64,000 nt of DNA from Roridomyces roridus (taxonomy: Eukaryota > Basidiomycota > Agaricomycetes > Agaricales > Mycenaceae), in NCBI GenBank assembly GCA_029378245.1, contig JARKIF010000011.1, positions 1,240,001-1,304,000 of the forward strand. Direction: 5' to 3'. The notes below the pieces were generated by a model, which did no database searches, was not told where the DNA came from, and saw only the letters and a program-made list of their open reading frames with translations. Shown piece after piece: positions 1-10,980 of this stretch (its first letter is position 1; every line of letters starts with the position of its first letter). The translations under genes and the position numbers were made by a program.

Positions 1-10
1 GCGACCAGGG

Positions 11-1228
11 ATGATAAAGCCAATGTTTCATGAGAAATATGCAGGCACATATTTTATATTTGGAAGGTTCAATGAAGCAGAATTGCTTCAAAGGGCTCTG
101 CTGAATCATCAAAGTCGGTACCTGGGTACAAATCATGCAGCAACATTGCATGCTACAACATGTCTTACTGCAACATACCGGGCCATGGGAAGGTATGGTG
201 ATGCAGAGCCACTTGAGAGGGCTGTTCTCACTGAACAGAAGCAGCTGCATGGAGATGATCATCCAGACACTCTCCTGGCTATGGCCCATCTTGCTGCAAC
301 AACCCATGCACTAGGAAATTATCCTGAGGCGATGCAACTTAAAAGCTTTGTTCTGGAAAAGCGGAAGCAGCTCCATGGAGATGACGATCTATACACACTG
401 ATGGCCATGGCAAATCTTGCTGTAACCCACAGAAAGCTGGGACAATACCCGGAGGCACAGTCACTTGAGAGCAATGTACTGGAAAAACGACAGAAAATAC
501 TGGGAAATGATCATCCAGAAACCCTCCGGGCCATGAGCAACCTTGCAGCAACATATTTTCAACTGGGAATGTATCAGGAGACAGAAGCGCTTGAGTGTGC
601 CGTCCTGGAGAGAAGGATCCAGCTTTTTGGAAGTGATTATCCAGATACTCTGTATGCCATGTCAAACCTTGCTGGAACATATCGCCAAATGCAAAGATAT
701 CATGAAGCAGCACACCTTGAGACCACTGTTCTACAGAGGCGGAAGCAACTGTTTGGTAATGATCACATACAAACTTTGCGTCCCATGTCAAATCTGGCCA
801 GCACATATTGTGAGATGGGAAACCTTCAGGAAGCTGAAGTCCTTGCAATTGCTGTACTTGGAAGGAGGAAGCAACTCTGGGGCAATGAACATGTAGACAC
901 ATTGTGGTCAAAGGCTATTCTTGCCCAGATATTCCACAAACAGGGCAGATATCAGGAGGCACAGGCTCTTGAGCTTACTGTATTGGAGAAGCGTAAACAG
1001 GTTCTTGGAACTGCACACCCCGATACACTCCAGGCTAGTGAAAACCTGGCCAGAACATATAAGAAGTTGAGAAGGCACCAGGAAGCCCACCTGCCAGGAG
1101 GGTCAAAGCACTTGAAACGCCATCTCAGTAATCCCCCCACCTTACTGAAACCAGATATTCTGGCACTGATAGATCAAATGGATGGGGTCATGGTGGGAAG
1201 GGAAAGCAACGAAAATGATATTGATTAG
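11..1228 (+). CDS. TPR-repeat protein (kinesin-light-chain type), 3' part
   Basis: The frame encodes 405 residues built of about eight tandem 42-residue tetratricopeptide units of the kinesin-light-chain/TPR_10-TPR_12 type. Each unit shows the pattern G-x-D/N-H-x-x-T-L-x-x-M-x-N-L-A-x-T-Y followed by G-R/Y-x-x-E-A-x-x-L-E. The consensus is very even between units, which suggests recent repeat expansion or homogenisation. The C-terminus after about residue 360 is unique and hydrophilic and ends at a TAG. In fungi such repeats usually form the C-terminal sensor half of NB-ARC or patatin STAND proteins and act as cytoplasmic protein-binding scaffolds. The window starts only 10 bases upstream of the first ATG, so the true N-terminus, possibly an NTPase domain, probably lies outside. 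No intron was needed. The repeat assignment is secure; the biological role is inference. Confidence 0.8.
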   Translation: MIKPMFHEKYAGTYFIFGRFNEAELLQRALLNHQSRYLGTNHAATLHATTCLTATYRAMGRYGDAEPLERAVLTEQKQLHGDDHPDTLLAMAHLAATTHALGNYPEAMQLKSFVLEKRKQLHGDDDLYTLMAMANLAVTHRKLGQYPEAQSLESNVLEKRQKILGNDHPETLRAMSNLAATYFQLGMYQETEALECAVLERRIQLFGSDYPDTLYAMSNLAGTYRQMQRYHEAAHLETTVLQRRKQLFGNDHIQTLRPMSNLASTYCEMGNLQEAEVLAIAVLGRRKQLWGNEHVDTLWSKAILAQIFHKQGRYQEAQALELTVLEKRKQVLGTAHPDTLQASENLARTYKKLRRHQEAHLPGGSKHLKRHLSNPPTLLKPDILALIDQMDGVMVGRESNENDID

Positions 1229-1782
1229 CCGGATTTTGGGCTGAAATGGTCAACAAAGTTGGATGGGTTGGGACAATCAACATCACAGGATGTATCTGTC
1301 AACCATGCTTATTGAGTTTTACACAGTGAATGAATCAGGCAGCCGGAGAGTTCAGCTCGGTGAGTTCTTACATTTGCCAAGATTTCAACTGTGAGCAGAT
1401 AGAGTCCTGTAAGGGTTGAACCTTCCAGGCGATGTACGATAGAGCCACCAAGCAGCATAAGAGAGGGGAAAATGCAGTGACAGTTTTTTTTTTCGGAACA
1501 CGTCTGAGAACCTGAGACTATCCTGTATGTGGGTTGCGGGTCGCCCAGGCGAGAGGGAACATGTTGCCCATGCGCGGAGTTGACTCGACTGTCATCCGGA
1601 AAGGCTGGTGGAAGTCGTCAAACAGTTCGTTGTCAGACGTAATACAAGGGTATAGTATAATGTATATGTGTGAGCCGCGTTACATAGAGTTAGACGTTCA
1701 TATCGTTTCATCTCCGGGCCAGGGACACTTTTACGCGCCCTACTCCTAGTCATCTAGAAATTCCAAGAAACAAGGATCATGA
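1229..1782. other. Intergenic, no gene seen
   Basis: The sequence lies between the 3' ends of the TPR gene (+) and the MFS gene (-), so it must hold two convergent 3' UTRs. The open frames are short and show no family resemblance. A short T-run occurs near 1483. Confidence 0.6.
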
Positions 1783-4076
1783 TCATGCAGCAGTCATCTC
1801 AATGTTCTTTCCCTTTATATTCTTCCACTCAATCGCGAGCGCACCAAAGAGGGAGAGACTAGCCATCGCGACGGATACGTAGAACGCTGAGACCAACGCC
1901 TAGACCACAAATTAGTATTCATTCAGAAAAGTGTGGAGGTAGAGGAACGAACCTGATTATACACTTCCAATACCTCGTGGAAGAACTGGGGCTCGATGGC
2001 ATCTCGTAGGTTCGTGGCGCCCACACCGAGGACGAGGTTCGGGTCGACACCAGGTACGTTCTTGACGAGCCCTTGAACGAGTTTGTTCGTAAAGACATTT
2101 TGGCCGATCGAGATGAAGAGTGCGCCGCCTACTCGTCTGGTGAGAAGAAAGTGGAGAGACGAAGACGGAAGGACGCACCCAACGTCTGCGTAAACATGAT
2201 CACACTCGTCCCGACAGGCACATCACTCAAATCCAACACAGCCTGTGCAGCCAACAGAGGCTGCTGCATACCGAATCCGATACCCAACCCGCAGATGATC
2301 TCGTACGGCAGCCATCGTGTATGTCCCGAGGTTGTTTTGAGCGTGGAGAGGAGCCCGGCACCGATGGCTGCGAGGACGGAGGAGAGGATCATGAAGGGTG
2401 CGTAGACGCTTCAGAATTGTCAGTGAAGGACGATGGAGGTGATAAAAGACGCACCCGATGACGGTAATGACTCCACCAGCAATGAGAGACGCGACAACGA
2501 GCGACAATATCAAAGGCAGGTTGTCGATCCCCGAATGCACCGCCGACACGCCGTGGATCGCTTGGAACCAAATCGGGAGCTACTCTCACTTACTCAGTAT
2601 CTGCATATGAAAGGAAGAGCATGACACGCACGTAGAAACTCAAAATGAAAAACGAAGCCCCAATGCAAAACGCAAAGAACGCAGCACTCCAAATACTCCT
2701 CTTCCTAATAATCCTCGGTGGGATTGTCGCCCCATCGCCCCTCCACAGCTGCACGCCAACGAAAATGCTTATCAAGACACCGAAGAAGACGAATAGCAGG
2801 ATGATGCGCCACGAGTTCCAGGGGAACTTGGAGCCGCCCCACTGGAGCGCGAGGAGCAGGCAGACGATGGCGGGGATGAAGACAAGCGTGCCATACGGGT
2901 CGAAAAGGCTCAGGCGGGAAGCAAAGGTCGTGGCAGTGGATTTCTTGTCGGTCGAGCGGCGTGGCATTTTAAACAGGAAGATGACGACGGCGAGGGTGAC
3001 GGCGCCGATGGGCAGATTCTGTATTGGCGTGTGATGAGTAGAAGCTGGAGGAAGAGGGCAAGGCGACGCACGATATAGAAGCACCTGTATTTCGGTTAAG
3101 ATTCACATTCGACATGAAGAAGCAAGCGACACACCATCTCCAGCTGACTTTGTCCGTGAAAACCCCTCCCATAAGCTGTATTTCCCCATTCAGCTCTCAT
3201 TGTGGCGGACAAAAACACAACTCACCGGCCCTGCGACGGATGCAATCTGGGAGGTGTAAGATAGCGGAAGGAAGGGAAAGAGGCACGCACTCCGTACATC
3301 CCGCCTATCATGCCCGTATACATCGGGCGCTTCTCCAGCGGGACTGTGTTCGCAACAATCACCTAGAGAGAGGGACGTTAGAGCGAAGTTGAGACCAACG
3401 TTGAGTATATCACCATCGCGCCGGAAAAGATACCCGCACTCCCGAGGCCTGCGAGCGCGCGACCGACGATGAGGGCGTTCGAGGTTGGGGCGGCGCCGCA
3501 GAGGAGGGAGCCTGCTTCGAAGAGCGTGATGGCGGTGACGTAGACCCATTTTACAGGCAGGAAGGTGTAGAATTTGCCAAAGAGGAGCTGGGTCGCCGCG
3601 GTGGTCTGTCGTGGCGGTTATTAGACGGCGGTTATGGATGAGGAGGAAATTGTACCAAAAGATACCTGTGGACAGGTCAGTTTCGGGAGGGGAGCAGATC
3701 AAGGTTGCCACGTACGCAGAGCCATACCACCCGACGTCGTCCAGACTGTGGAATTGGTCCGTGATGTGCGGAATAGCCGTTGCTGTATTCTCGAGTGAGG
3801 TCGTTTTTCAGATAATGTGGGAAGACTGGGCACCTATGATCGTGTTGTCCTGGTGCACTCTGCTCAGTCTACGATCGAGCAGAGAAACAAATCACGCACC
3901 AACGCGAGCAAAAAGACCGACAGACACAGAGCGATGGTGAGGAGCGCCAACTTGATTCCACTTGGGTACTCGTCCGCCTCGACCGTCTCTGGACTCGTCT
4001 CGACTCCCTTCTTCTCGAGCTCCTGGGGTGCACCCTCGTTGACGTCGGTCAGAGTGGGGTTCTCGCTGGAGGGCAT
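1783..4076 (-). CDS. MFS multidrug transporter, DHA2 (14-TM) family
   Basis: A multi-exon minus-strand gene starts at the ATG at 4076 and stops at 1783-1785 (last residues NIEMTAA). The acidic cytosolic N-terminus is followed by a first TM segment and the D-N-T-I-I-A-T-A-I-P motif of TM1. Next come [17 protein letters not shown], then the [15 protein letters not shown] motif after TM4, and G-P-L-x-G-G-V-F-T-D-x-V-S-W-R-W-C-F-Y-I-N-L-P in TM5-6. These are hallmarks of fungal drug:H+ antiporters of the DHA2/azole-resistance/toxin-efflux type in the plasma membrane. Exons can be joined in frame from end to end across introns of about 50 nt, so the gene looks intact. A TATA-like sequence lies about 60 nt upstream of the ATG. 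No biosynthetic cluster is adjacent, so the substrate cannot be guessed. Confidence 0.9.
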
Positions 4077-5439
4077 GATGGGAGAAGAAGACGACGGGGA
4101 GTTAAAGCGGCGCGGTTCTTCCCAGCCCTTGTCGCTTTATATAAAAGAATCGGGGGATCCCGCCGGAACCCGGGAGGTAAGCTTCCTGAGTCAGTTCAAG
4201 CTTCTTCCGATGTGACGAGGCAAGTCGGCAGTAACTGTGGGCGTAGCAGCAGCTAACTGTCCGGCCCTTTGGTACGTGTCGACGGCAACGCCAAGTGTGA
4301 GTACTTTTTTCATCTTTTTCTATTGCAGTTGATGGCGCAGCGTACCATGCGGTCTTCATTCATCTTTGACTGACCCGTGCTGTCCCGCGTTCGCAATTAG
4401 ACTCCGGAGAGCTAGGGTCGGAAAAACTTCGCACGAGGGTTCGCACTGATGTGCCACCACATGCGGTACGCCAGAGCACGCCAGTCCATTAACATCGGGA
4501 TGCCGCGATGGAGACGATCTTTGGACGTTATGGCGGAGAAAAGCGGAGTAAGTGCGAGGGAGGTGTTGGTCGTGAACAAACCTTTAGCCGAGTGGCTGTG
4601 ACGGCAGTTTGATCTTGGTGCGTCGGCACTGCGGCAGAGTATAAGGCACGACGACATTTGTTCCCTCAGGTTCATAATCAGCCCAACAGAGAAGCACAGG
4701 TTCTGGCACACAAGTCCATGAATTCCTCTGGCCAAAGCCGATCGGCGCCGTGATGAAAACACAGGAGACCGAGTTTAATTTTTGAGCAACCCGCCTCCGC
4801 AGTGGATGCATTTTTGGTCTAAGATGCGGAACAGGCTTGATCTGGTTCATGTGATCATGACTGACACCATGGACAAACAACTTAACAAACAGACACATCT
4901 CCAATCCACCACGGTCCACAATCTCCCACCTCAGGCCTCACCTTTGCAACATTCCGGCGCGCCCGTTTTCGACAAGCTCACATTCGACAAGAGTCGCACA
5001 GACGAACGAGCTGCCATCCGCTCGCGGATCGGAGTCCCCGACACGCCACTGGATGACTCGGACGACGGACGCGCACCGACACGGGGGCGCTGGATGACGC
5101 GCACGTCACTTTTTTTGTCCCCGAACCGGGGTTGACTGGGCGTCGCTCTGGGTTGGGTCAGAGGTTGAAGTGGGGTGGCACGAGAAGTCCTGGGTTGGTG
5201 GCACGCCGAGTACACCCAGACCACTGACCGCCACTGACGTCGTCGACTGGGTAGCCTCCGATATCGTCGGTGCGTGGAGTCCCTCAGACGAGATACCGCT
5301 TGTTGACGAAGTATTTGTCACAGATATCCAGACCGTCACTTTCACGTCGCTCGAGCCGTGCATCTTGTCTGTTTTACTTTTGTCCAAAAGTGTGTTGTTG
5401 CGTTCAGGTGTCAACTGAGCTAATCAGAACTCACTTGTC
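4077..5439. other. Intergenic, MFS promoter and anonymous DNA
   Basis: The first part is the 5' region of the MFS gene. The minus strand from 4919 to 4412 contains overlapping open frames with a Cys-rich stretch that could be a decayed gene, but no model can be joined with confidence. The 5100-5400 part has no recognisable gene. Confidence 0.4.
4136..4143 (-). promoter_or_regulatory. TATA-like element of MFS gene
   Basis: TATATAAA reads on the minus strand about 60 nt upstream of the MFS ATG at 4076. Position and sequence fit a fungal TATA box; this is inference from sequence only. Confidence 0.45.
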
Positions 5440-5960
5440 CAGTCTACTCAAGCCAATGCCATCGGATCGAGGCTCATCGAGCCGCTCGAGTGGACCACAT
5501 TCGGCGTGTCTTGAAACCTGGGGCTCTTTAGGACCAACTTTCACGCTCGAGCCACTCTTGAGCCAGCTCCACTGGTTGGTCATGTTCAAGTCATGTTGCT
5601 CAGTTTTGGCTGGCTTGAATGGCGCTCAAGCTGTTGGGATCGAGCCGCTCGAGCCAGATGGACTTTGAGTCGGCTCGAGTCGCTCCGTATGGCTTACTTT
5701 TGACTGGCTCGGAACGCGCTCGAGTCTTCGTGACTCGCTTGGAGATCGAGCCCCTCGAGCCAGTTAACTGTTAGACTGTGAGCTCTACTCGAGTCGGTCG
5801 CGGTAGGATGGACTGGCTCGAGCCGGCTCGAGCGGAGGTCAATGGGTATTGTAGTACCAATGTGATTATCTAGGTAATTAGAAATTTGTACGGGTTCGAG
5901 CCGGCTCGAGACGGTTCGAACCTGGTGCCCGTCTAAACAGTGGCGGCTTGAGCGAGGCTG
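5440..5960. repeat. CTCGAG-rich clustered repeat, probable DNA-transposon subterminal region
   Basis: The palindromic words GGCTCGAG, GAGCCGCTCGAGCC and CGAGCCGGCTCGAG recur many times in both orientations, spaced by unrelated sequence. Dense short inverted words of this kind are typical of the subterminal regions of hAT-like and other cut-and-paste elements, and true MITEs in this window show the same architecture with other words. Clean terminal inverted repeats and a target duplication were not found, so the copy is either degenerate or its ends were missed. It abuts a hydrophobin relic on the right. Confidence 0.55.
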
Positions 5961-5985
5961 CCGGGGATTCATGCCGCACTCCTCA

Positions 5986-6153
5986 GGCTCGACCTCACCG
6001 GGATCAACGGCCCATCACCGTCGTTGCCAACAACTGGTTAGCTTCTTCCTCGCTGATTTGAGATAATGTAGTGGTGGAACCATCGTCACTTGCGAATCCC
6101 CGACGCCGAGTGGGGGAACCTAATTGCTATCATGATCAACTGCATGGAGTACT
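5986..6153 (+). pseudogene. Hydrophobin gene fragment (relic)
   Basis: This stretch is clearly homologous to the intact hydrophobin gene at 19059-19488. It matches the exon-2 end (L-D-L-T-G-I-N), the P-I-T-V-V-x-N-N-C junction, a recognisable intron with its donor, and the exon-3 start G-G-T-I-V-T-C. About 24 nt are missing relative to the intact copy, removing the codons around the fourth hydrophobin cysteine. The end of exon 3 has diverged after the W-G-N-L-I-A-I region. No 5' exon or signal peptide is present. It sits directly beside the CTCGAG-rich repeat, so it was probably broken by, or carried with, mobile DNA. Confidence 0.8.
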
Positions 6154-6300
6154 ATCAGGTCATGGTCAAAGTTATCGCTTCCAGACGCGAGACTTTGCGA
6201 TTGTTCGAGCTTGTTGATGGCGAGGGTCCGCGGATTCCAGAGGAGGTTGTTGAGTCGTTGAAGTAAACTGTACTTGTACGCATGCTGATCGACAAGCCAT

Positions 6301-8553
6301 TCAACACAAGCTCCCAAACTCAGAAAGGTTCCACTTCCACCAAGGCACGAGCGAGGAATCTGTGGTTGGAATTGATTCATCGTCGGGAGCTACCACCGGA
6401 TTAGCCGAGTCGTTCGATGAATTGGCCGACATACCGTCATGCTTCAGGGCAGCTGCTACTTGGCCAGGATCGTATTTTAACCCTGCGGCCTCCACTTTAT
6501 AAAATACATCAGTCGAGCTGCAGCACCGGGGAAAGAAGACGAATCTGACCATTGTCCCAGAAAATTTCGAACATCAGAGTTCCCTTAATGCCCAAGGGAT
6601 GTCCCTTCAACTCGTGCAACTTTCGCATCCCTTCATAGGCGGTGCCATCCCAATATTCACTCCGAAATTGCGTCCTCAACTCGACGGTGGGAAACCCGTG
6701 GGCTGCAGCGTCGTCTGCGCTGAGACGTTCAACACCGGTTGGGTCCATCGACCAGAAGTACGGGCATTCAGGCCATGATACAGAGCCAGGGGCTGGGCGT
6801 AGGTGCGACACGGGACAGAGAAAGATATATCCCTCTCGGGCCGGCGACTCATTCGTAGAAGGTGAAGCCACTTCGATATTGAATGCGACCCCGTAGATGA
6901 ACACTGCAAGATCATGTCAGTCGGAATGTGACCAACAGAAGAGCGGGCCTCACCAAACTTTTCCAGGCCGGATGTGATTCCGAGTTTGTTGAACATACTG
7001 TTGGCCTGACACATCCAGGAACAGGAGCTGTCTCGACCAGTATGGTGAACCGACCATGTCATCGTTTGTCCGTACACATCCATGGAATTGAAACTTGGGT
7101 TGGTCATGATCAACAAGACGTGCGTAGCGAAATTCGAGATTCGACTCACCGAGTCCAGCCATTGTCACATGGGTGAGGCGTTACATTCCAAGTGTCGAAC
7201 AACCCCCAGCCAAGTTCAAACTCGGCGGAAGGTAGCCTTGCAATTTCGGTATAGTCTTCCAGCTCGATGCTCTCCGACCACCCGAATAAAAGTGTGCCCA
7301 GGCGAATATCTGCAACTTTATCTGCTTCAACGGCAAAGATCCGGTATCGTGCGAAATTGCGAAAGCAAATATAGTGAAACTGGTCCAAGGATAAGATCTC
7401 CGTGGCTCGTGTTTCCCAAGTTGGATCATTCCAATCAATGCATGCAGTTGTGTTGGATATCCGACTTGCGGACATCCAAACGGGGGGGTGAATCATTTTT
7501 CGGGATTCGAATTCAAGGCAGAGGCGGCCTGTTGAGCTACGGATCCACAGGGCCAGGTTCTACCGAAGCGTCAAAAAAAAAGCAGAAGGGTACCCGAGGC
7601 TCTAGACATACCGGGGTACTTTGCGGGCGGAACTCACGAAGATCCTGGTGGGTGTTTTTCGAGCTGGTGAGAAATAGGGCATCCCCGAGAAAGCATTCGC
7701 CTTACCGTGAAATCTGCTATCTACACAGCTCAACTTGCGGGTCCAATGCAGTAAAACGATGGACATACCCAGCACACGTACAGATACGCCTCCAGAATGA
7801 AGGAGGGGCGGTGGAAAGCGAGATATTCAGTGTGTGGTACCAGGTCTATATCCAAGTCAGCCTCAACAAGCGCGGTAAAAGAGGACATGACCGTCTTGAG
7901 CAATGACCGCATGCTGTCCCCCGAAGCTGGACAACCCAAAGATTTGAAGTACGTTCGGATGCCTTGTACATATTCTGTTGAGTACTGCTATCAGAAAGCA
8001 AGAGTTGACACTCACCACGTATTTGCGTGCCGCGAGATGTATTCACGGCATTCCTGCCGTCGGGAGATGTCTAGCAGGGAAGTATGTTATGTAAATGGAG
8101 CACGCACCTCTTCTGCCGTCTCACCCTCGTACAATATCACTGACTTGGAGTCGTTGTTCTGGACCTTGGCGGAGAACACACGGTGGACGCAAGCCGCCGC
8201 TCGACCTCGAGAAAGTGCCTTGAGATGGCGATCCACGTGGATCTCCCTCCTGAGGTCAATCTCCCATCGAGCGATTTTCTTGAACTCTATCGACCGTTAG
8301 CGCAGATCGGGCCACGAAAGATGCGCCAAACCATCCATTCGCACCGCCGGGGTGACGTGGATATGGCTGGTGAATGTACCGCCCGAGATGGACAGGTTTC
8401 GGGAACCGGGGAAAAAGGCGCCCGAATATCTGGCGCCAGCAGCGTGAGTCGAATCAGTACTGGCGGGGTACACAGGAGGGAACTGCAGTCCGTGACTCAC
8501 CCCGGGAAATGGGAATCAGTCTTCGACTCGGTTGTCAGCATCGTCTCGCCCAT
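6301..8553 (-). CDS. Agaricomycete-specific hypothetical protein (SGGTF-type family)
   Basis: Exon 1 begins at the ATG at 8553 and joins in phase 2 to an exon with Y-S-G-A-F-F-P-G and S-I-S-G-G-T-F. Later parts include W-E-I-D-L-R-R-E-I-H, R-V-F-S-A-K-V and I-L-Y-E-G. The C-terminal third has C-P-Y-F-W-S-M-D-P-T-G-V-E-R-L-S followed by G-F-P-T-V-E-L and a stop at 6301. This order of motifs is one I associate with a large Agaricomycete-only family, often with a degenerate protein-kinase-like core; its function is unknown. At least six introns are needed. The middle (7500-8050) is the least certain, and conserved positions there look diverged, so the copy may be evolving fast or decaying. Confidence 0.6.
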
Positions 8554-9371
8554 TGAGGATGGTGGTGGAAGCAGACAAGTCAAGCGCCAGGATGACAGAA
8601 GGACGAGATCTTAATCGCACAGCCCAACCACCGCCTCATGGCCAGCCAAACGTCAAGCCTGGGGTATATTGTCGCAATCGTGCTGCTCAGAGTGATAGCG
8701 CCTCCACATTGAATTATACCAAAGCGGAGAAGGACAAGAATGTCCTGTGTCGTTACCACGCGCCCTGAAGTCGTTGTGATGCGCTCGTCGTCCTCTTCAT
8801 TTTCCGGGGAGAACTTTCCATCGGCATTTACTTATCTCATGGCGCGCGTTCCGGACAAACCGATGAATAAGCCACCGTCTCCAGACATCCAGCGAGAACA
8901 CCGGCAACGATCAGGAAGGCCGGGGGCCGAGGGGTCAGAGAGGAGCGCTACAAACTCGCCCGCATGAGAGACTGCGGAACGTGGAATGATGTAGGTACGA
9001 GGTTGCAGCAAGACTTTGGTGAGGCAGTCAAACCAGGAGGGATCGAGAGCGCAGTCAAGTGACGGGCTGCGTGCGTGGGTGGAGTGGGAATGATTGGTGG
9101 AGATGAGAGCCATTCAACTGGAAAGCGTCAACTCATGGGCACTCCAAGCTCCACACCCGACGAGCACCCCGACGTTCCCAATGGAGGGATATGGGGACTC
9201 ACTGAAAAAGACAGCGCAAAGCCTTCGATTTCTCAACAACACAGCGTGAATATGTGAATGTCTAGCCCCTTTAGAAAGACAATGAGCTCCCATGCCTCAA
9301 AAGTTCATGAACTCACTCACCAAAAGAAACCCAAAAAAAACGGAAAGACCCCAAACCGCCCTGCGTTCTAC
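8554..9371. other. Intergenic, no gene seen
   Basis: The stretch lies between the 5' end of the SGGTF-type gene (-) and the 3' end of the first isochorismatase-like gene (-). Open frames on both strands are short and lack family features. Confidence 0.5.
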
Positions 9372-10009
9372 TTACCGCCCCTCGAAGATATCAGGCAAAT
9401 ACTTCATATCGAGGACCATAACCCCAGCCTTGTCCAGTTCCTCCTCCACAGCCGCGCTGATCTTGGCCGCCGGTGTGAATCGCCCTCCGCCAATCTCAAG
9501 ATGATCATAAGTCCCATGGGCACCACGTATCAATATCACCGTGTTTCCGCGCTCCAGCGCACCCCTACACGCTGGTCGACGCACAATCAGCCTCGTCGCA
9601 CAGCAGCCGGGGAACCGATAAGGGGAGGGAAGGAAAGAAAGAGTGGCAACGCACTGTGTTTGACGCTATAGTCCGACAGCAGGCCCACGACGACGATCTC
9701 CTCATCGGGCGAGATGAGCTGGCCAAGCTCGGTCCCCGTGAACGCGTTGCTCTTCTCCTTATCCATAACGACCTCACCCGAAAGTGGCGGGTGCACGAGC
9801 TCCCGCGTTGGTGTGCCCTCGGCGTCTGCGTCGACTGGGTCTCCGGTGTTACGGACGTGGATGATACGTATCGACTCGGATGGTGCTTGTCGCGCGCTGG
9901 TGAGGACTAGGTCGATGTTGGCTGTGACGGTGGCGGCAGACGGGATGCCTATAGGAGGGGCTGCGACGAAGCCAGCTTGGTAGCCCAGGACGAGGAGGGT
10001 CCGGGGCAT
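9372..10009 (-). CDS. Isochorismatase-fold protein, catalytic Cys replaced (copy 1)
   Basis: Two exons (10009-9655 and 9571-9372) join in phase 1 to give 184 residues. The fold is recognisable from the first strand L-L-V-L-G-Y-Q-A-G-F, the I-I-H-V-R-N-T-G-D loop, M-D-K-E-K-S-N-A-F, I-V-V-V-G-L-L-S-D-Y-S-V-K-H-T and the R-G-A-H-G-T-Y-D end. Active members of this cysteine-hydrolase superfamily use Asp-Lys-Cys. The Asp position is Gly9 and the Cys position (D-Y-C-V) is Ser115, so two of the three residues are gone while Lys is kept. Cys120 lies just beyond but is not at the nucleophile site. The ATG at 10009 is chosen because it starts immediately before the first beta strand. A tandem paralogue follows upstream. 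Likely a non-catalytic or altered enzyme; substrate unknown. Confidence 0.8.
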
Positions 10010-10354
10010 GATGGGCGGGAGCACGCGCAATCCAATCCGATCCGATCTTCTTTAGTCACACTTCTGAGGGTCACCGATCTGATGCGCATGCCGTGAGTGT
10101 TTGAAAATTGTGTTGTTCTCTTGTTGGTTTCAAAAGTGAAGAAATGGTACCCCGTGGTACCATATTTCTGCACTGTGGACAAGAATCAAGTTCGATTCAT
10201 CATACAGCGTCGGCGCTTCGATTCACGGCCAACTTCTGGGTCATGACTCATTACAGCACGATTCACCTAAAAATAAGCAACATTTAGGTTTCATAAATTG
10301 ATTCAATGATAGATAGATAGTCAATTCAATCATAACTATAATCACACGATACAC
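10010..10354. other. Intergenic spacer between tandem isochorismatase-like genes
   Basis: This is the promoter region of copy 1 and the 3' flank of copy 2. A/T-rich with a few GATA repeats near 10310; no gene seen. Confidence 0.5.
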
Positions 10355-10980
10355 CTAACGGTCATCGAAAATCGCCTCCAAGTCCTTCATCTCAAGTAAG
10401 CTGACACCCGCTTCCTCGAGCTCGCCCTCAATCTCGGCCTCGATTCCCGCAGCGGGTGTGACCCCACCTCCATACAGCACCTCGAGGCGGTCGTAGGTCC
10501 CATGCGCCCCACGGATCATGAGCACCGAATTCCCGCGTCCGAGGGCCGCACTACTTGATAAGAGAACAAGGATGGTCAGTAGAAATCAAACTCACTTGCT
10601 CGCACCGAAAAATCCGACTGCAACCCAACGATCACAATCTCCGCATCCGTTGCGATCAACTCTCCCAGCTTCGTTCCCGCAAACGCATTATTCTTGCGCT
10701 TATCAACGACGAATTCGTTCGGCGGGGGTGCACCCAAGGCCAATTCCCATCCCGGAGATCGAGGCTCGTCGAGCTCGCCAAAGTCGCCCGTGTTACGGAC
10801 GTGGATTATACGAGGGGGTTGGGCTGCTGCACGGGCTTTTGCGAGGATCCGTGCCAGAGTGCGACGTATGGAGGAGGCAGAAGGCACGCCCGTGGGTGGG
10901 TCAGAGAGCACCCCTGCTTGGGCGTCGAGGCAGAGGAGGATACGGCGGGTTTCAGAGTCGGAATCCGGGTGCACGTTCAT
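10355..10980 (-). pseudogene. Isochorismatase-fold protein copy 2, frame break at exon junction
   Basis: Exon 1 starts at the ATG at 10980. It encodes L-L-C-L-D-A-Q-A-G, R-I-I-H-V-R-N-T-G-D, V-D-K-R-K-N-N-A-F and I-V-I-V-G-L-Q-S-D-F-S-V. Exon 2 gives A-A-L-G-R-G-N, M-I-R-G-A-H-G-T-Y-D-R-L-E and stops at 10355-10357. It is a tandem paralogue of the 9.4-10.0 kb gene. Here the catalytic Asp is kept (D19) but the Cys is again Ser (S-D-F-S-V). The only good donor (GTGAGT) leaves phase 1, while both possible acceptors (AAG and TAG) need phase 2, so the exons are out of frame by one base. Either the gene is decaying, or there is a sequencing error or an unusual splice site. Confidence 0.65.

Noticed and set aside
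339..911. 190-codon minus-strand frame opposite the TPR repeats
   Set aside because: It is the shadow of the regular plus-strand TPR repeat and shows no independent family.
4412..4919. Possible Cys-rich minus-strand gene downstream of 4919
   Set aside because: Two frames could be linked only by guesswork and no family was recognised.
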